Below, piece by piece: positions 26,501 to 41,500 of a DNA stretch of 64,000 nt; within the stretch, counting starts at the first letter, position 1; each line of letters opens with the position of its first letter. A program made the translations under genes and the position numbers. Origin of the DNA: Prosopocoilus inquinatus (taxonomy: Eukaryota; Arthropoda; Insecta; Coleoptera; Lucanidae); NCBI GenBank assembly GCA_036172665.1, contig CM069877.1:28111001-28175000 (forward strand), given 5' to 3'. The notes beneath the pieces are model-generated. The model saw nothing but the letters and a program-made list of their open reading frames with translations, ran no database searches and had not been told where the DNA came from.

Positions 26501-29500
26501 TCATTACAATATTTTTTCGTTGATCGTGAACTCTTTTTCTTTGTGACAAAATTATAATTAATAAATCGCAAAAAGAGTGTATTAATGACGTCTATTAATA
26601 CATCGTTTTTTAAACAAAATAATTCATTAATATCGAAATTAATAAACGGTCAACGAAAAACGTTTTCTACAATCAAAGAAGATAATAATAAGGAACATTT
26701 AAGGCTAATAATAATTTGAGCTTGACAAAAACCAATAAAAAAAGAAAAACAAATCACCATCATAAATCATAATACTTACAGACGAAATGAAAATTTCTGA
26801 AAACAGAAAGTAGGAGAAAACAAATGACGGCAGCAATTATTTGAGAAGAAGAAAGAAGTGTAAAAAATTTTTGATTAATTAATACATTTTCAGATAAAAT
26901 AACATCTTACGATCGCTTTTTGACCTGACATTGCAATAAATTGGACAAGTCGCTTTTGTTTGCAATGGGAATGTCGAGCTACGTCTGTGCTGACGAAGTC
27001 CCAAGCAGGGCTGAAACAGCTGTACAGAGGCTGCTCGAGGTTTTCACTGCAATCAAAAACGATTTGCACAATTTTTTTTTAATAAATTTTCGATTAATTA
27101 AGAAATCTAGAACGAAAAGGAAACAAATAAGGATCGTAATTTTGACGTAGGGAAACCACAAAAAGAAAACAAATGAAAATCGTAATATTTACGAAAGAAA
27201 AAAAAATAATTTCAGGAAAAAAAAGAAAAGAAAGAAATTACTATTAATTCAAAACTACTGCGCGACCGTCTTTTCAACAATAAAACGGCAACAAAGACGA
27301 AAAATCTTAGAAACAATAAATCTTCAAACAAGTGACAATCGCGTTATTGCCGAACTAATTTTGGTAAATCTAACCAAATCGCTACCATCTTTCTATTTTC
27401 AATGACAATTTTTTATTTCAGGTTCTTTTTCTTTTTTTTTTCTTATTATTATTAAACACCTTCATAAAGTAAGAGCTTCAAAATTTGATGAGTTGGCAAC
27501 ACTGCTTCTTCTGGTTGCGGAAAAATGCAACAAAAGTTCAAGGTTAGATTGTTTTAATATTTCTCTCTCGTTTGTTTTAACAGTTAATTGCAGAAAAATC
27601 TTCTATAAATTTACTTATATATGTTAATAATTATTTTAAAAATAATTATACATATAATTATTAATAATAACAAAATAAAATAATAATTAATAATTTTTAA
27701 AATAATTATTTTTAATTATTATTTTAAAATAATTATTAACATAATAAATAATTATAATTATATACCGGTTACTTCAAATTGGGTGTGCACTGAAGGGATC
27801 ACTTAAACCGTAAGAGATACAAATTCGGTTTAATGGAAGAAAAGTTGTACGAATCAATGTATAATTCGTATCCGTTGACAGAATAATTTTTTCTTATTTC
27901 TTCCTGAGATATCAATGAAAATATAAAAAAGTCGATTTTCTTTTTTCCTCTGTATCTCTTTTATTATACATAATTTTGAAATTCTGATTTAACTTTCTAA
28001 AGGCGGAATAGAGGTGACAGAATTGAAGTCAAACGTCTTTCCACGACCATCATCAGTTTCGATTTTTTAAATACAACTTATACCTTTTCATTATTCTATT
28101 CGATAGGATTTTTTCTCCCGATTGTAATGGTATATCACACTTAATAGTTGATACTAATCTGAAGCTTAAATAATACTATATATATTATTATATATACTGG
28201 GTGTCTCATAACCTACGGAGGAGATTAAAAGGGTGGCTAGGGGAAATCAAATTAAAGCTTCTTTCTTAATAAATTTTTGATGAAAAATCAATAACTAAAG
28301 AGTTACAAGAGTATAATGTGAAAAAAATTAACAAGCAAAAGTTACTCACTGTAGTAATCTTTTACGTTTTAAATTCAAATTTGAGGCATTTATGAGTTAA
28401 TTGAACATTGCTTTACAATAAGCAACTATTTTAAAAAATGAAGTCACGTTAAAGTTACGGTTATTTCATTTTTTCTTTTAATGCACAAAAACGGGTTTTC
28501 ATGTCGTTGTACACCGCCTACTAATTAAAAACAAAACTAGGAAACAGATTAACGTAGACATTTTCTGAATGGTGGTTTAGATAAATTTAGAGTTTGTTTA
28601 ACAATAAAGTTGCATTTTGTGAAATAATTTTTATTAATTACGAACCTATAGGTGTAAATTAAAGAAGAAATTGAGAAAGTTAAACTGCTGTAACTTTCCT
28701 ATTATTGGGTTTTGGTCACAAGCGAATTAAGAAAAAAGCTTTATTTTGATCTCCTACAGCTGCCCTTTCAATCTCCTCCATACGTTGTGAGACACCCAGT
28801 ATATTATTTAATACATAATTGCAAATTTTTAGTTCATTTTCTTAGCTATAGTGTAAACTATAATAAGATATTTAAAGTTTTTCTGTATTGTAATTTTAGT
28901 AATGCACTTTTGACTCGCACTGTTGGTTTAAAAGAAAAAGTTAATACTAATTATACCAAAAATATTTGGATATTACTGAATAGTGCCTTCTACAAAGACG
29001 TTGGCAGCTAGAAACGAATATTTTTGTGATAAATTTGAAATATACTTTCTATAACAATGTTTTTTTTTTTAATTTCTTTAGCTCTCAGTGGCTCTCAATA
29101 CTTCACTACCTTTACATTTTTTTTTAACGGTTAAGTCCAAAAATAGTACTAGATTTTGTCACTCGTTTTGACGAAGTAAATTAGTTGTTGAAGTTTGGCA
29201 CGTTATATCGGGACCACCCTGCATAATTTAAACAGTATATTATTTAATACATAATTGCAAATTTTTAGCTCATTTTCTTAGCTACAGTGTAAACTATAAT
29301 AAGCTATTTAAAGTTTTTCTGTATCGTAATTTTAGTAATGCACTTTTGACTCGCACTGTTGGTTTAAAAGAAAAAGTTAATACTAATTATATCAAAAATA
29401 TTTGGATATATCTGAATAGTGCCTTCTACAAAGACGTTGGCAGCTAGAAACGAATATTTTTGTGATAAATTTGAAATATACTTTCTATAACAATGTTTTT

Positions 29501-32500
29501 TTTTTAATTTCTTTAGCTCTCAGTGGCTCTCAATACTTCACTACCTTTACATTTTTTTTTAACGGTTAAGTCCAAAAATAGTACTAGATTTTGTCACTCG
29601 TTTTGACGAAGTAAATTAGTTGTTGAAGTTTGACACGTTATATCGGGACCACCCTGCATAATTTAAACAGTATATTATTTAATACATAATTGCAAATTTT
29701 TAGTTCATTTTCTTAGCTACAGTGTAAACTATAATAAGCTATTTAAAGTTTTTCTGTATCGTAATTTTAGTAATGCACTTTTGACTCGCACTGTTGGTTT
29801 AAAAGAAAAAGTTAATACTAATTATATCAAAAATACTTGGATATATCTGAACAGTGCCTTCTACGAAGACGTTGGCAGCTAGAAACGAATATTTTTGTGA
29901 TAAATTTGAAATATACTTTCTATAACAATGTTTTTTTTTTTAATTTCTTTAGCTCTCAGTGGCTCTCAATACTTCACTACCTTTACATTTTTTTTTAACG
30001 GTTAAGTCCAAAAATAGAACTAGATTTTGTCACTCGTTTTGACGAAGTAAATTAGTTGTTGAAGTTTGGCACGTTATATCGGGACCACCCTGCATAATTT
30101 AAACAGAGTAAAGTAGGCTTTGTATTTTGGACATTGAAACAGTGACTAGCATTAAGATAAATAATAAAGAGGAACTAAGAAGGTGAATATTAGATTCTTG
30201 CAGAAATGTTTCGCGAAATCAAATTCGACACACTAGATAACACATAGGATTAAGAACGAATATGTATCTTGAAAACAGCGGAGGACATTTCGAGTTTTTA
30301 CTTTAATTTATTTATTCACTTTATTTATTTCACAAATTCGTTTTCTTCTTTTATAATTTTTGTTCAAGTTATTTATTTTGTTCTTGTAATTTAATATGTT
30401 TATACTGTTATTAACCATCTAATATCATTTAATTAAGATTTATTGATTTTTTCTCTTTCAACAATTGAATATTAGTTGTTAATACTTATCAAATAAACAA
30501 AAGCAGTTAGGAATAAATTTACTTATTAAGAAAAACATGGCAAAACTGTATCAGTTTTTTTGGCATATTTTAACTTTACTTGAAAAAAGATATTAAGCAT
30601 TATCCATCACTGAAATTACCAGAAAAAATGCTATCGAGTAGAATAATAAAAAGATAAGAAAATGAGCCAAAATTTGAAAATTATGTATTAAATAAAATTT
30701 CCATATAAATTCTGAATTCTTATTTAAGCTTCAAATTATTAAGTATGATATATCATTACAATCAGGAGAAAAAATTCTATCGAATAGAACAATAAAAAGA
30801 CATAAGTTGGATTTAAGACGAAACGTTTGACTTCAATTCTATTACTCCTATTCGAAGCAGAATCAAAAAGTGCCTGTAGAAAGTTAAATCAATATTTCAA
30901 AATTATGTATAACAAAAGAGATACAGAGGAAAAAAGAAAATCGACTTTTTTACATTTTCATTAATATCTCAAGAAAAAATAATAAAAAAATCATTCCGTT
31001 AATGAATACGAGTTAGGCATTGATTCATGCAATTTTTCCTCCATTTAACCAAATTTGTATGTCCAATGGTTTAGGAGATCCCTTCAGTGCACACCCAATT
31101 TGGAACAGCCGTTATATAATTATAATTATTTTTAAAATAATTATTAAAATAAGTAAGTAAATTCATAATAATAATAAAAATTTTTAACTTTAGCTTCCTA
31201 TTTAAATTTGTGTGATTTATTTAGGGAATTATAGGGAAATACTGTACGCCGTAAAAGGAATTTTTGTTCGAGTTGATTGGCAACACAGGTTTTTTGACAG
31301 ATCCAGCATAATCTTGCTCTATCCTCCTATCATCCTGCTGTTTTAAACTTCATTTTTTATTAAAATTATCTTTTCAAAGCTAAAACAGGTATTATCTTTT
31401 GCGTTATTTATAATTCTGAAAATCTACCACCACAGTTATTTATGTTCATTTCTTTATTCTATTAAACTAGCAACTAGTTAGTAACGATTGGGGTCAACTT
31501 TGAAATTTTTTGTCGTCTACTAGTTGTGTAACACATTATAACAATCTGTAAATATCCGCCTATCAACAAAAAAAAAATTGTAGACTGGTCATAGGGGCAG
31601 TACCAACATTAGAAAAGGGGTCTGCCGGGGGTTGCCGTCGCCGATTCGCTGCAGGTACAATTCGTTATTGGAAAGCTCGTCGCTGGAAAATTCGCCGTCA
31701 TCGATTAAATTTTTAAACAAGGTACATATCCAAATAATAATAATATGCGATAATTATGCGTAAATAAAATACAGAAACTAGCATTTTTAATGGCAAATAA
31801 AATAATTTCTTATTCATTAAATGTGATACATGGATAAAGAAACAGATAAGAATTTTTGCTCTTGCAGGAAGTATTTCTTGTTCTAATGTTTGTAAAATTC
31901 CTCTAATTTTTTTAATATTTTCATATTCTGCTCAAAATTATATACATTTTTATATAAATCAAAAGTCGACTGTTTTCGAGATATTGATTCACGAATCATT
32001 TAAAATTATAAATTAAAAAAAATTGGGGATCCCATTAATAAAATATTATAATTATGATTATGTGCACTAACAGCACCAATTTGTTCGTAATTTTGTGTCT
32101 TACGATAGTTTTGGTTTGAAATGGAAAAATAATAGTGAAGTCCGTTTTAATTTACTTGAAACGTACCGAAATTATAGTTATTTTCATTCAATTCGTAGGT
32201 ATAACTTGGATATTATCTAAAATAGTGAGAGTGTCTTAAAGCTCATCAGGCTAAATAAAGCAGTAACATGCAACGGCGAATTGGGCGGACGGTAAATTGG
32301 CTCGATGGCGAATTGGTTGTACGACGAATTGGCGACGGTGAATCGGCGACAGCGAAACATCCCATCCCTTAAAAAAGGACCGCCGATAATTTTATATGTT
32401 TATTTTCTTACATACCTAATGTAATTGTCTACCCCTATCACATGTTGCTAATGCTTTTAACAATGTATTAAACACGTAATGTTATATCTGCCTACTCAGT

Positions 32501-35500
32501 TGCAAATGTGTTTATTTTTTCCCGTTCTTTTTTAAATTACATCATTTTGCTTTAAATTAAATATTTCGAAATGCTTGAAACCGTCGCAAAGAAAAAAAAT
32601 AATTAAATTAATAAATGTCGACCGAGTTGTCAACGCTTCTATTTATTGTTGTTTGATTTATATTTATACAAAATTTTAAATATTAAAAGTCAAACTCCCC
32701 GAAGAAATTTTGACTTTTAAAAAACTTCTTTATTTATAAATTTCTGATAAAATGATAGAGAACAATTTTATTTCAGAATTTTGTTCTCCGCCGATTGGTC
32801 AAATAATATACAGCATGTTCCGTTTTAAAAAAGTGTTCTTTTCCCTCTATTTCATAAACAATATGTTCAATTGTTCTTTTGAGTGCGTTGTTGTAATCAG
32901 GGCAAAAAGTACTGCTAGTCTGCTAATTTAACCGTATCTGTAAAGTTAGCAGTAGTGCCGAGTTATTTTTAAACAGGTGTATAACAAAATACCATTACAA
33001 GCCGCGGGTTGGGGTGCCGAGTGTCGATGTGTCGCGGTCAGACGTGCAGGCGATTGTCGCCTATTATGCGAATGCAGTGTTTCCTGGAAGGCACGCCATC
33101 TCTACGAAGTATTCCAGAGTGGACGCGAAAAGGTCTATACATTTCTGAGGCATACGAAGTAGCTTTATAAAGGGGATCAGGCGCGGACTTCGAGCTGTTT
33201 TTATTTCATCAAGCGATACGTACGAGCAGCTTAAGCGAATAAGATGGAATGTAACTGTGTCAAAAAGAAATGTTATAAGGTATTATTAGTGTATTCTGTG
33301 TGAAACCGATTGTGTTTTTAATAGTGTTTGAAATGAAATTAGTCAACGAGTATTATTTGCGAACCCATAACAATATTATAAATCTATCGCCGTAAAGTAC
33401 GTATTCAATTAGGTCTATTCTGTAAGCATTTCATATCAATTTCATATGTAACAAGTATAACAATTGATTTCTTAAAAACCGTATTCTCTTCAATTGATTA
33501 TTACGGCCGCGGCATACTAAAGTGTCATTCGTGGACTGCTGTGGTTCCTATGGTTATATATCAATTAATTCTCTTCAATTATTGTTAGGTATCAACTGAA
33601 ATGTGCTGATGCTTACAGAATACACATGAATGTACAAACAAGGATGCGAATGCGTTTCGTCCCTCAAAATCGAGATTTTCATTTAGAGAAGGTAAAATTG
33701 GAAAATTTTTACTTTGATCTTCGTTAACTACTACTCCCGCGTTACTTTATCGATTATTCTTGCATACCTTTAGAGACCTTCAAGCTATCGATTTTTTATT
33801 ATTATTAGAATTTTTTTTTTGCAGTTGTTTATTGGTATTGATTTTAGTTTTAAATCCCACAATAAAATGTCAAGTTCGAACATTCAAAAGAAATTAAACT
33901 TAATTAAATATCGAGAAATGTTTCACTATTTATTATCTTGTTTCGGCATTTTAGAGAGCGAATCTATTTTCTATTTTTATTTAAATTTTAATGTAAGGGT
34001 AAAATTTCTAAGTCTGATGTATAAAACGATGTTTCAAAGTGACAATCCTGAGACAAGACTGCAAAAAATAAAGAGGTCTTTTTGTTACTTTGTTTATGTA
34101 CAGTCGTTGTACTTGATCTAGTTGTCTTCTCGTTTATGTTTTTATTCTGTATTAACACAGTTCGTGTAATTATGGACTCCAACAATGGGTATTTGGAACA
34201 GTTATTTTCTTTTTCCTCTTTAGGGGTTTTAAGCACTTTTAAGCGTACGTGGGCTGCTGGAAAAGTTTCTGGAAACGGTATGAAAAAACGCATATAAAAT
34301 ATGGTAAACATTATCATTGTTTTTCGAAGTATTCTCCTTTGACGTCAATACACTTTTGCATACGCTCGAACCAATTTCTAAAGCAAGTTTTCCACTCTAA
34401 AGATGGTACCTCAGAAACCAGTGTCCGGAATGTTTCAACCGCTGCTTCAGCCGACGAAAATCGCTCACCACGCACTTTATTTTTGATATTTGGGAACAAA
34501 AAGAAATCATTAGGTGATGAATCAGGTGAATATGGACAATGAGTCATTAATTCAACATTTTTGTTGGACAAAAAATCAACTGTTTGACGGGCTGAGTGAG
34601 AGCTGGCGTTGTCATGATGGAGAATAATTCGTCGATTTCGATTGTTTCTTCTTATATGATCGATGACTTCCGGCAAACAAATTGTAGTATACCAATCAGC
34701 ATTCACGGTTTTTCGATCCTCTAAAGCCACGGTTGCTACATGTCCAGTTAAACCAAAGAAACAAGCAATCATTTGCTTCGCAGCTCTGCGTGAAGGACAA
34801 CTTTTGTTGGTTTTGGTTCATTTTGAAATACCCAAACGATAGATTGTTGTTTACTTTCTGGCTCGTACGATATATCCACGTTTCGTCACCAGTAACAATG
34901 TCATAAACTAAATTTGAACGACCTCCATTGAATTTCTTGAGCATTTCTTCGCACCATTTGACACGACTCTGCTCTTGCGCTTCTGTTAAATTGTGTGGGA
35001 TCCAGCGACTGCAAAGCTTTCGTACGTTCAAATGATCATGCAAAATCTGGTGTATTGCTTTCATGTCAATGCGTAAGGATGCTTGAATCTCACGGTATGT
35101 GACATGTCGATCTCGTTCAAGCATTTCACGCACAGCATCTACATTAGTGGCAACAACGGATGTTGATGGACGACCTTCACGAAATTCGTCACTGAGAGAG
35201 GTACGTCCACGCTGGAATTCGACAAACCAATTATAAACACCGTTCTTTGATGGTACTTCATCTCCAAAAGCCAAATGAAATAGACCACATTTGAAATCGT
35301 AAAAAATCATGGCACGAAAATTTTCACGCGAGATTTCCATGTTTACACAAAAATACTTTTTCTCAAATGCTGTACAAACAAAACTAGTTCACTTGGATAG
35401 GAACTGTCAATAGAATTATAGGCGAAAAACGTCAAATTTTTCTAATATGACAGTTGATAAACGCTAACAATTCTAGACCTACTTGATTCCAGAAAATTTT

Positions 35501-38500
35501 CCAGCAGCCCATGTATTCCTTTTCACAGCAGGCAAAAACAACACATTTAAGTCACCCTCCCCCTCAGCTTTCAAAAATCAAAAAATTAACGAAAGCAACA
35601 AATCCTTTTTTCTACATCTAAACTATTGTGAAGTTATAAATAACTTTCAGTTCGAGAAATTCCATAATACGCTATTTGTATTTAATCATGCCAAATCGTA
35701 AGTTTGAGGTTAGAACAGAAATTCAAAGGGGAATTTTTGGCGAGATACTAAAACACACCGGTACAATTATATTCAGTCACGTTTTATTACTTTACACCTC
35801 GTACTTCGTACGTTCGGTTACCATGTAAGAAATTTATTGAAACCCAATTGTAATGAAACATCAAAAATTATTTTGGTTAACGGCGGTCATGTAATGGAAA
35901 GCGACTGTCTATTAACAGAAAGTAAAACCAAGGATCCGACAATATTTTTAAAATCCTTGACTACCTTTGACCAAAATAATTTTTGATGTCAAAGCATTTT
36001 CAGTGTGTCTGAATTACAAAATTTATTTATTATACAATTTTGAATTAATTTTTTTTTATATTTTTGTAAAAAAATTACCAATATCTTCCATTATCAACTG
36101 CTAGATGTGTTATGTTTACGAAATTAAAGTATGTCGAGGTTAGGCTGGAATTTAGGATAATTATTAAAATTTACAGCACAAGTATTGCATAATACCTGAG
36201 AAATCTCATGGTTTTTATAAAGGTATGTGAGTAGCTAAGACATTACATGCGTACTTTACATGGTGGCGTTATGTATACATCAGGAAAAAAGTGTACTCAC
36301 TAGTTTTTATATCAGTTTATAACATAACAGAATGCGTCTCCTGAATTAAAGAAAATACAACATACAGCTGAAATTCACCGAAAATGTAAAAGAAAAGATA
36401 TAAACAAAAGTAGAAGAACACGGATTCACAGATTCAGATATTTTCCCAATGAAATGAAAATGGGAGAATGTTTTCTTTGTTTCGCCCTTCTGATCTTAGC
36501 ACTCTTTATAACATGTGATCATCAAACCCCGGCGAATTAGGTTGAAGGTCTCGTTAAATATACGAGGAACTACTAACATGCTGAAGCAGTCATAGTCGTA
36601 AAAGGCACGAACCTTTAACGCAACTCCAGTGTAAAAGCCAAACAGTAAAACCTTAAGCTTGATTCTCACTGCAAGCAGTCTGCAATGCACGGGCAAGGAA
36701 CGGGCTCTGCACGTGCTCGACAAATGTTGTAACCTATGAATTCAATGCTTTTCCCGGGTTGCATTCTCATTATGCAGGCTCCGGCCCGAGAAAGCACGCT
36801 CCTTGCACGCGGGGTTTCTTTTTAACTATATTTGCCGAATATGTACCGCGCCGATTTTGCGTGTTGCAGAGTTTAGATTAGTATTATATGAAGCATGACA
36901 GAAATGATAAAACGTCAGCAAAAAATTAATTGTTCATCTGAAATGGATGAAAAATTAATAGGTTGCATTATTTGCCGCGCACGTGCAGACCCCGTTCCTT
37001 GCCCGTACATTGCAAGCCGCTTGCAGGATAGTGAGAATCAAGCTTAAACCATAAGCCCGATTAAGTCTATGTGACACGCAATAACCACTATAATTCTGAT
37101 CGACTGGATATAAAAACTTGTTTATGTAACTGAAAACATTCCAAATACACACCCGTTCATTTTGCAGTGACGGCGGTATAATAACTGATATGAATTCGAT
37201 GTATTATGCCAATCTTTTTAAACGTCACATTAAAGAATTTTAACGTTTTCATAATTATTAATTTAAAAAACGCTAAAGGTAATGTAATTCTATTACGCAC
37301 GTAATTTATACCAGACGCTTCCTTCTAATGCGATGAACGCGAGTATAAAGAGTGTCTCACGCATAAGTATAAACCGTACAGCGGAGATGTTGAAATATGC
37401 GCCTCTGCTTTGCTTATCTTCACACTGGTTTTTACCAGATATCCTACAAACATCTTTGATTTAGCGACTAAGAAGTTCCATTGCCCAAGTAGACCAAGAT
37501 GTTTGGGGGATGTCTTTTCTTAGAATGTTTTGATATGTGCCTGTTAAGCTAAATGTCATTCTGATTAATAAGATGTTCGAAGAAGGACACCTTCAAGATC
37601 TGCTAAGGTGGCGGAACTTTACGAGCACGTATTAGCTATGAAGGATCTAATTATAGTATTCATTTTGAAGAACCGTACCTTTAACGAAATTAGAACGTAC
37701 TTATCATACCTAACATTGTTAGAAGGAGAATAACATCCTTTTCGAGCACTTTCTATCATTTTTTGATCGTATTAGTCCGAGCTACCGCTTTGTGAAATTA
37801 TAACACTCGAGTTCCGGACACCCTGTATCCATATACAGGTGAAGACACCCTATATCTGTACAGGGTTTCCATAAATTCCGTGGGCATGGCTTCACCACAG
37901 AATCCTGTGCTCAAAATAAGGGGATTTAACCAAACTTATCTCTATCAATAATGTACTCGTTAAGCCGGTATTCTTCTTCAAAGTTCTTGAAGGGAAAGTT
38001 AATTTTTCTTATAACAAATCGACTAAACCGTAAGAAATATCAAAAATTGCAAAGACACGAAAAAGCTTCCTACCGAGTGCTTTCTAAAAATTTATTAACT
38101 AAAGTTACCTTCCTAACCTAAAAAAAAGTTATTTGATATGGGTGCATCTTTCACGCAAGCGGTTCACTGCAAGTGACTAAAACCACCTGTAAATGTAACT
38201 TACGTACCTTCTTGTAGGACCTCATGCCAAATATCATCCAAATCAGTTCAAACGTTCTTTTGTTATAAGAAAAATTAACTTTTTCTTCGAGAACTTTGAA
38301 GAAGAATACCGGCTTAATGAGACCATTATGGATATACAAATTGAATCCGGCAACTAGGTAGATAGGAGTTGGGAATTCTGTAGATAAGTTTGGTTAAATA
38401 GTTTTATTTTGAGCCCAGGAATCTGAGGTTAAGACGAGTCCACGAAATTTAAAGATATCCTGTATATTAAAAATAACAATTTACAGTAACCACTGGCAGT

Positions 38501-41500
38501 AGCTTACGAAGTACCACCCATTATCCATTATACAGTATGTTCGGCGATATTAGTCAAATGAATATCGGTGTGTATCTCTCATTTACAACGTCACGTTTAA
38601 TATCGATCGGAACGAGGGGGCGGTCTGGCTCACCTACGTCGGACAACAAGCGTGTTCAGCGACCAAGTTCGGTCGGACTTCGCCAGGACCCACAACAGGT
38701 GTACCCCAGTCGTAATCGAGGACCGCCGCTGGTGACGATAAGACCGGTGCGTGTCAAGACCGGCGATGAAACGACGAATAATGGCACTGCCACATGCAAT
38801 CGTCTCGTATTAATTATTTAGCGAATAATTAAGCGCTTTTTGTTCATACTCCAACAACAGTCAATAATATATTTCACGCAAACACAAAGTGAACAATATT
38901 TTTCCGGCTATCAAAGCCAGACATGGATTTATGATTTATCTTGTTCCGATGAACGCGTTAACAAACATTCAAACAGGCGTCAATTCAAATTGTAACTTAT
39001 TAGTTAATTAAACATGCGATCGTTTGAATGTTACTGCTAATACAGAAAAGAATGTCATGAGATATTTTTTAAATAAACATATTTTTTAATTTAATTTTTT
39101 TAAATAAACATTATTACTACATATTCATAAATAATAAAATGAAATATCGTGGAAACATGTCGGACTAGTATGCTGTTTGAGAGTCTAGGAAGTCTTTGGA
39201 AATGTTAACATACCATTTCAGAAATAAAACAGGCAACGGTATACTGAAAATCCGGTGTCACTGCAGCTGCTACAGTCTGACATGTGACATTATGGTCTAT
39301 AATGTAGCATTGAAGTGGACTTAAGACGTAACAATTATTGCTATCAATCAAGTGACCTTGCAAAATCGGTATTCTATAAACAGTTTCGTAACAACTTGCA
39401 AGCCGTATAAAATGTGATATCAAGTTAGTATGAATTGTTATGAAACCATATCAAGTTCTTTTCAATTATTGAAGACCATATCAATTGATATGCGTATCAA
39501 TGTTACAGAAAGGTCTATTCTATAACATTGGTATGGACTTGATACGTGTCAATTATTGCTATGTATCAAGTGACTTTGCAAAATTAGTATTATGTAAACA
39601 GTTTCAGTAACAACTGGCAATCCGTATCAAGTTTGGTGTCAAGATAATATGCATCTCTCTTCAAGTGGCAGTTGGAAATCGACTTGAAAGGCATTACCGA
39701 GGCAGTTGAATATATAGACCGTAAATACCTTACGATGTTTACGATAAAGCGTACAATATTGCAACACAAATTTCGACATATATTCGAGAAATGGTAATTA
39801 GTTTCAGTTTCCAAGCTTGCATTGATGAGTTTTGTGAAAGAGTTGCTGCGGTTATCGATTTTCAAAAAATACTTGTAACTTACAAAAACTGCTGCAAACG
39901 AAGTGGAAGACCTTCTCTTAGAACTTTTGATATTGTTGAAAATGTAAGACAGCGTATGGATGATAAATCTAGAAGTCATACGTCAATTATCTCAAGAAGC
40001 AGGTTTATCATACAATACCTGTCAAAAAGTTCTGAAGAAAGACCTGCACATACATCCACATAAAATACAAGTCTTCCACGACCTTTTGCCCCCTGTGGAT
40101 TACCAGAGACGAACTTTATACTGCCGTTGGTTTGTTCAGGATCTAATGGATAACGATGATTTACTGAATCGGACATTCTGTTCAGACGAGTCATGGTTTC
40201 ATCTTTCCGGATATGTCAAATAACAGAATTTCAGTTGTGGAATACGGATAATCCTCATTTACAGAAGCTCCTTTACACCAAAAAAAGTTGGAGTATACTC
40301 GTCCTAACTAAATGTTCAGACAGACAATTATTTTTAAAGTATCTGTTGATTTTTCTGGTTACAATTAAATTATAAAAGAAATATATTAAGCAGATTTATT
40401 TTATTATTTATGATTTATTTTTCTAATTCATATTTCGACTATTAACTTTTAAATTATTTATATGGGGTCTAGTTATTACAATTTGTAACGTTCGCTTTTT
40501 CACTACTTTACATTCCTTCATTTTTCTTTGTGAAATCCGTAGTTCAACTTGTTATTTCTCGTGACTGGTAGTTTCAATTTTAAAGTAGACGTTGTCATCT
40601 AAGTGGCGAACCTTTCTTAAGTCATACTCTGTGGTCATTCCACTCTAATTTTCGGAAACTAATCTTTAGATATCGCCAGCGCTCAAATAAATCTATAATA
40701 AATCAATACATATATTTATCATTGCTTTCTTGACGTAACGGAAATTACTTAGGGTAAGCAGTTTGTCATTTATGCGAAGTTGCATGAGGATTTTGCTTGA
40801 TTTTGCATTGTCTTCTATGAAGGAATGGAGCTGGAAAATTTTGCGTTGTCTTGACGGAACGAATATTGGAGCCGGGAATATTTTCTGAGTTTGTCGTTTG
40901 GATGAATTCTGCGTTGCCGTTAAGGGATGGAGCCGTGAAGATTTATATATTTATACAAGTATCGAATAAGATGAGTAAGAAACTCATTTTTATTATCGTA
41001 GCGTATACGAAGTTTCACTTAAAGTTAATTTTTTATTGTCAAAGGACATTTATCGTACCGTATATGAAGTTTCCTTTCAAGTTTAAAGTTTTTTATTGTC
41101 AAAGGACAATATATCGTACCGTATGTGAAAACTTTCCATTAAAGTAAAAAGCAATATTATATTATTATATGGGTCACTGTGTGTACGTACAGTGTACAAT
41201 TAGTTATAGTTATTTTTGCATTAATCAGATTAATCACTATGTTATGTTGTTGTATATTTTCTAATTATATCATTTTTCATCTGTAATTCTAATTTCTCAA
41301 TTAATGTTAAGAAAATTTGCGTAATTTAATGTTAAATGTCAGTAGAGTAAAGTCGGCATATATGGAATACCCATTCTTTGGGCCGTCATAAATTCTGAAC
41401 TAAGATACTAAATACTCAAATATTTTAATTACAAATACTTTATGTTGTTTTCCAGCGGTTGCCTATAATAAATTTAAGAAGTAGATATTTTTTGGGAAAA

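Larger units (their letters stand above)
27768..31113. mobile_element. Long terminal-inverted-repeat element, 3.3 kb, composite
   Basis: Arms of roughly 400 bp (27768-28178 and 30723-31113) are inverted copies, starting at TTCAAATTGGGTGTGCACTG. Inside lie a nested MITE (28197-28799) and a three-copy tandem array (28800-30106). No transposase is recognisable. A solo end of the same family occurs at 17535. Confidence 0.8.

Noticed and set aside
26941..27150. Plus-strand ORF with a plausible N-terminus
   Set aside because: Lies inside the dispersed repeat shared with the 63-kb cluster, where the frame is not preserved.
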